From Virgibacillus indicus (GTDB lineage Bacteria; Bacillota; Bacilli; Bacillales; Amphibacillaceae), in contig NZ_NPMS01000006.1 in assembly GCF_002266285.1 (NCBI RefSeq), forward strand, positions 1 through 64,000: DNA of 64,000 nucleotides. Direction: 5' to 3'. The notes beneath the pieces are model-generated. The model saw only the letters and a list, made by a program, of their open reading frames with translations. It made no database searches and had not been told where the DNA came from. The stretch's first letter is position 1. The number at the start of each line of letters is the position of its first letter. This document shows positions 62,393 to 64,000 of the stretch, in pieces. A program made the position numbers and the translations under genes.

Positions 62393-64000
62393 ATGAAGGA
62401 ATCCTATGCAATCGGAGTGGACTATGGCACAGAATCCGGCAGGGCGGTACTTGTTTCACTTGAAAATGGAAAGGAAATCGCTGATCATGTCGTTCCATAT
62501 CCGCATGGTGTCATTGATGATAGTTTGCCAGGAACGAATGTCCGATTAGAGCCAGACTGGGCATTGCAGCATCCGAATGATTATGTAGATGTTTTGGAAA
62601 AAGCAATACCAGAAATAATCCAAAAGTCCGGTATAAATCCAGATCAAATAATTGGGATTGGTGTAGACTTTACCTCTTGCACCATGCTTCCAGTTGATAA
62701 AGACGGAATACCTCTGTGCTATCAGACAGAGTTTAAGGATAATCCACACAGCTGGGTGAAACTTTGGAAGCATCATGCAGCACAGAATAAAGCAACAAAA
62801 CTCAATGAAATTGCAGAGAAGCGAGGAGAAGAATTTTTGCAGCGATATGGCGGTAAAATTTCCTCGGAATGGATGATTGCGAAAATATGGCAAATATATG
62901 ATGAAGCAAATGATATCTTTGTAAAAACAGACCGCTTTGTAGAGGCGGGAGACTGGGTTGTTTCACAGCTGACGAATAACCTAGTTAAAAATAGCTGTGC
63001 AGCAGGATATAAATCTATCTGGCATAAACAGGATGGCTATCCAAGTAAGGAATTTTTCAAAGAACTCGATCCAGGTCTTGAAAATTTAGCTGAAACGAAA
63101 CTGCGCGGGGAAGTGTTTCCACTGGGAACAAAGGCTGGAGAATTAACCGAGGAAATGGCATCGATTACCGGCCTGAATGCGGGTACCGCAGTTGCTGTTG
63201 GGGTTATTGATGCCCATGCGTCCGTTCCGGCCATGGGAGTTGTCGAGCCTGGAAAAATGGTCATGGCCATGGGGACTTCCATTTGCCATATGCTGCTGGG
63301 GAAAGAAGAAGTATTTGTAGATGGCATCAGCGGTGTTGTTGAGGATGGCATTATCAAAGGATTTTACGGGTATGAAGCAGGTCAGCCTGCCGGCGGGGAT
63401 ATTTTTGCATGGTATGTGGACCAGGCAGTTCCTGAATATGTAAAGGATGCGGCAGATAAGGCTGGCGTGTCAATACATCAATGGCTGGAGAAGAAAGCTT
63501 CTAACTTAAAACCTGGTGAATCCGGCTTATTGGCATTGGATTGGTGGAATGGAAATCGAACTACATTGGTAGATGCTGACTTGAGTGGACTGCTGCTGGG
63601 AATGACACTCCAGACAAAACCGGAAGAAATTTACCGTGCACTTCTTGAGGCTGCAGCATTTGGAACAAGAAAAGTTGTTGACACCTTCCATCATAGTGGA
63701 GTGGAAGTTAATGAATTATACGCATGTGGCGGGCTGCCAAATAAAAACAAGCTGCTGATGCAGATTTATGCGGATGTAACCAACCGTGTAATCAAAATTG
63801 CTGATTCAAATCATACACCGGCAATTGGAGCGGCCATGTTCGGGGCAGTTGCTGCCGGTGAAGCAAATGGCGGATTCGATCATATAATGGATGCCGCTGA
63901 TAAAATGGCGCGTGTAAAAGAAAATGTAATAAAACCGATCCCTGAAAATGCAGCAGTTTATGAAAAACTATATAAGGAATTCGACAAACTTTATGACTAT
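62393..64000 (+). CDS. araB: L-ribulokinase, cut by the window end
   Basis: FGGY kinase, ATP plus L-ribulose to L-ribulose 5-phosphate. 536 codons are visible and the frame is open at the window end; B. subtilis AraB has about 560 residues, so only the tail is missing. [58 protein letters not shown] and [21 protein letters not shown] match AraB closely. AAGGAGGAAGG precedes the ATG. It follows the fucI terminator, so it may begin an arabinose operon beyond the window or serve as a second ketose kinase. Confidence 0.9.
   Translation, partial: MKESYAIGVDYGTESGRAVLVSLENGKEIADHVVPYPHGVIDDSLPGTNVRLEPDWALQHPNDYVDVLEKAIPEIIQKSGINPDQIIGIGVDFTSCTMLPVDKDGIPLCYQTEFKDNPHSWVKLWKHHAAQNKATKLNEIAEKRGEEFLQRYGGKISSEWMIAKIWQIYDEANDIFVKTDRFVEAGDWVVSQLTNNLVKNSCAAGYKSIWHKQDGYPSKEFFKELDPGLENLAETKLRGEVFPLGTKAGELTEEMASITGLNAGTAVAVGVIDAHASVPAMGVVEPGKMVMAMGTSICHMLLGKEEVFVDGISGVVEDGIIKGFYGYEAGQPAGGDIFAWYVDQAVPEYVKDAADKAGVSIHQWLEKKASNLKPGESGLLALDWWNGNRTTLVDADLSGLLLGMTLQTKPEEIYRALLEAAAFGTRKVVDTFHHSGVEVNELYACGGLPNKNKLLMQIYADVTNRVIKIADSNHTPAIGAAMFGAVAAGEANGGFDHIMDAADKMARVKENVIKPIPENAAVYEKLYKEFDKLYDY

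Overview
The window looks like the chromosome of a Gram-positive, low-GC member of the Bacillaceae, probably a halotolerant or marine-type relative of Oceanobacillus or Virgibacillus. The reasons are AT-rich DNA, strong Shine-Dalgarno sites (AAGGAGG type), frequent TTG starts, lipoprotein binding proteins, a CcpA-type cre site, LicT-type RNA antiterminators, and close resemblance of AspB, GlpK and AraB to the Bacillus subtilis proteins. The genus is an inference.

Layout. 1-11.1 kb is ordinary chromosome with small dispersed repeats: Hsp20, a secreted M19 dipeptidase, a secreted M14 peptidase, a CAP-domain protein, a 14-residue-repeat coiled-coil protein, lactaldehyde dehydrogenase (aldA), a thioesterase, a 2-hydroxyacid dehydrogenase and proC. 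11.5-24.7 kb is a sugar cluster: FucI/AraA-family isomerase, PfkA-family kinase, class II aldolase, ABC sugar importer without its own ATPase, two TIM-barrel isomerase/epimerase-type proteins, two Gfo/Idh/MocA proteins, a DUF4867-like protein and a GntR regulator. 24.8-30.1 kb holds a GabD-like aldehyde dehydrogenase, a threonine-synthase-like PLP enzyme, a YeiH/CuyZ-type exporter and an AspB-like aminotransferase. 30.4-38.3 kb holds GntR, a sulfatase, a TRAP transporter, glycerol kinase and GlpP. 38.4-40.2 kb is a TauE/SafE exporter divergent from a LysR regulator. 40.3-48.1 kb holds formylglycine-generating enzyme, an SsuABC/TauABC-like importer, a two-component system and a second sulfatase. 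48.4-53.8 kb is a LicT-like antiterminator, a GH95 fucosidase and a PTS permease, with two RNA antiterminator/terminator elements. 54.1-64 kb is an L-fucose operon (fucA, RhaB-like kinase, fucU, RbsABC-like importer, fucI) followed by an araB gene cut by the window end.

Interpretation. Nearly everything after 11.5 kb fits organosulfur and sulfated-sugar use. Isomerase, kinase, aldolase and aldehyde dehydrogenase in this order match a sulfoglycolytic Embden-Meyerhof route (sulfoquinovose to sulfofructose, its phosphate, then DHAP plus sulfolactaldehyde, then sulfolactate). The next block could carry sulfolactate through sulfopyruvate and cysteate to pyruvate and sulfite, with sulfite leaving through the YeiH- or TauE-type exporters. 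No classical sulfoquinovosidase is seen; the Gfo/Idh/MocA and TIM-barrel proteins are candidates for redox-assisted glycoside cleavage. The sulfatases, their maturase, GH95, and the fucose operon with aldA point to sulfated fucose-containing glycans and small sulfate esters. Family assignments are mostly firm. Substrates are inferences, and no database search was possible.
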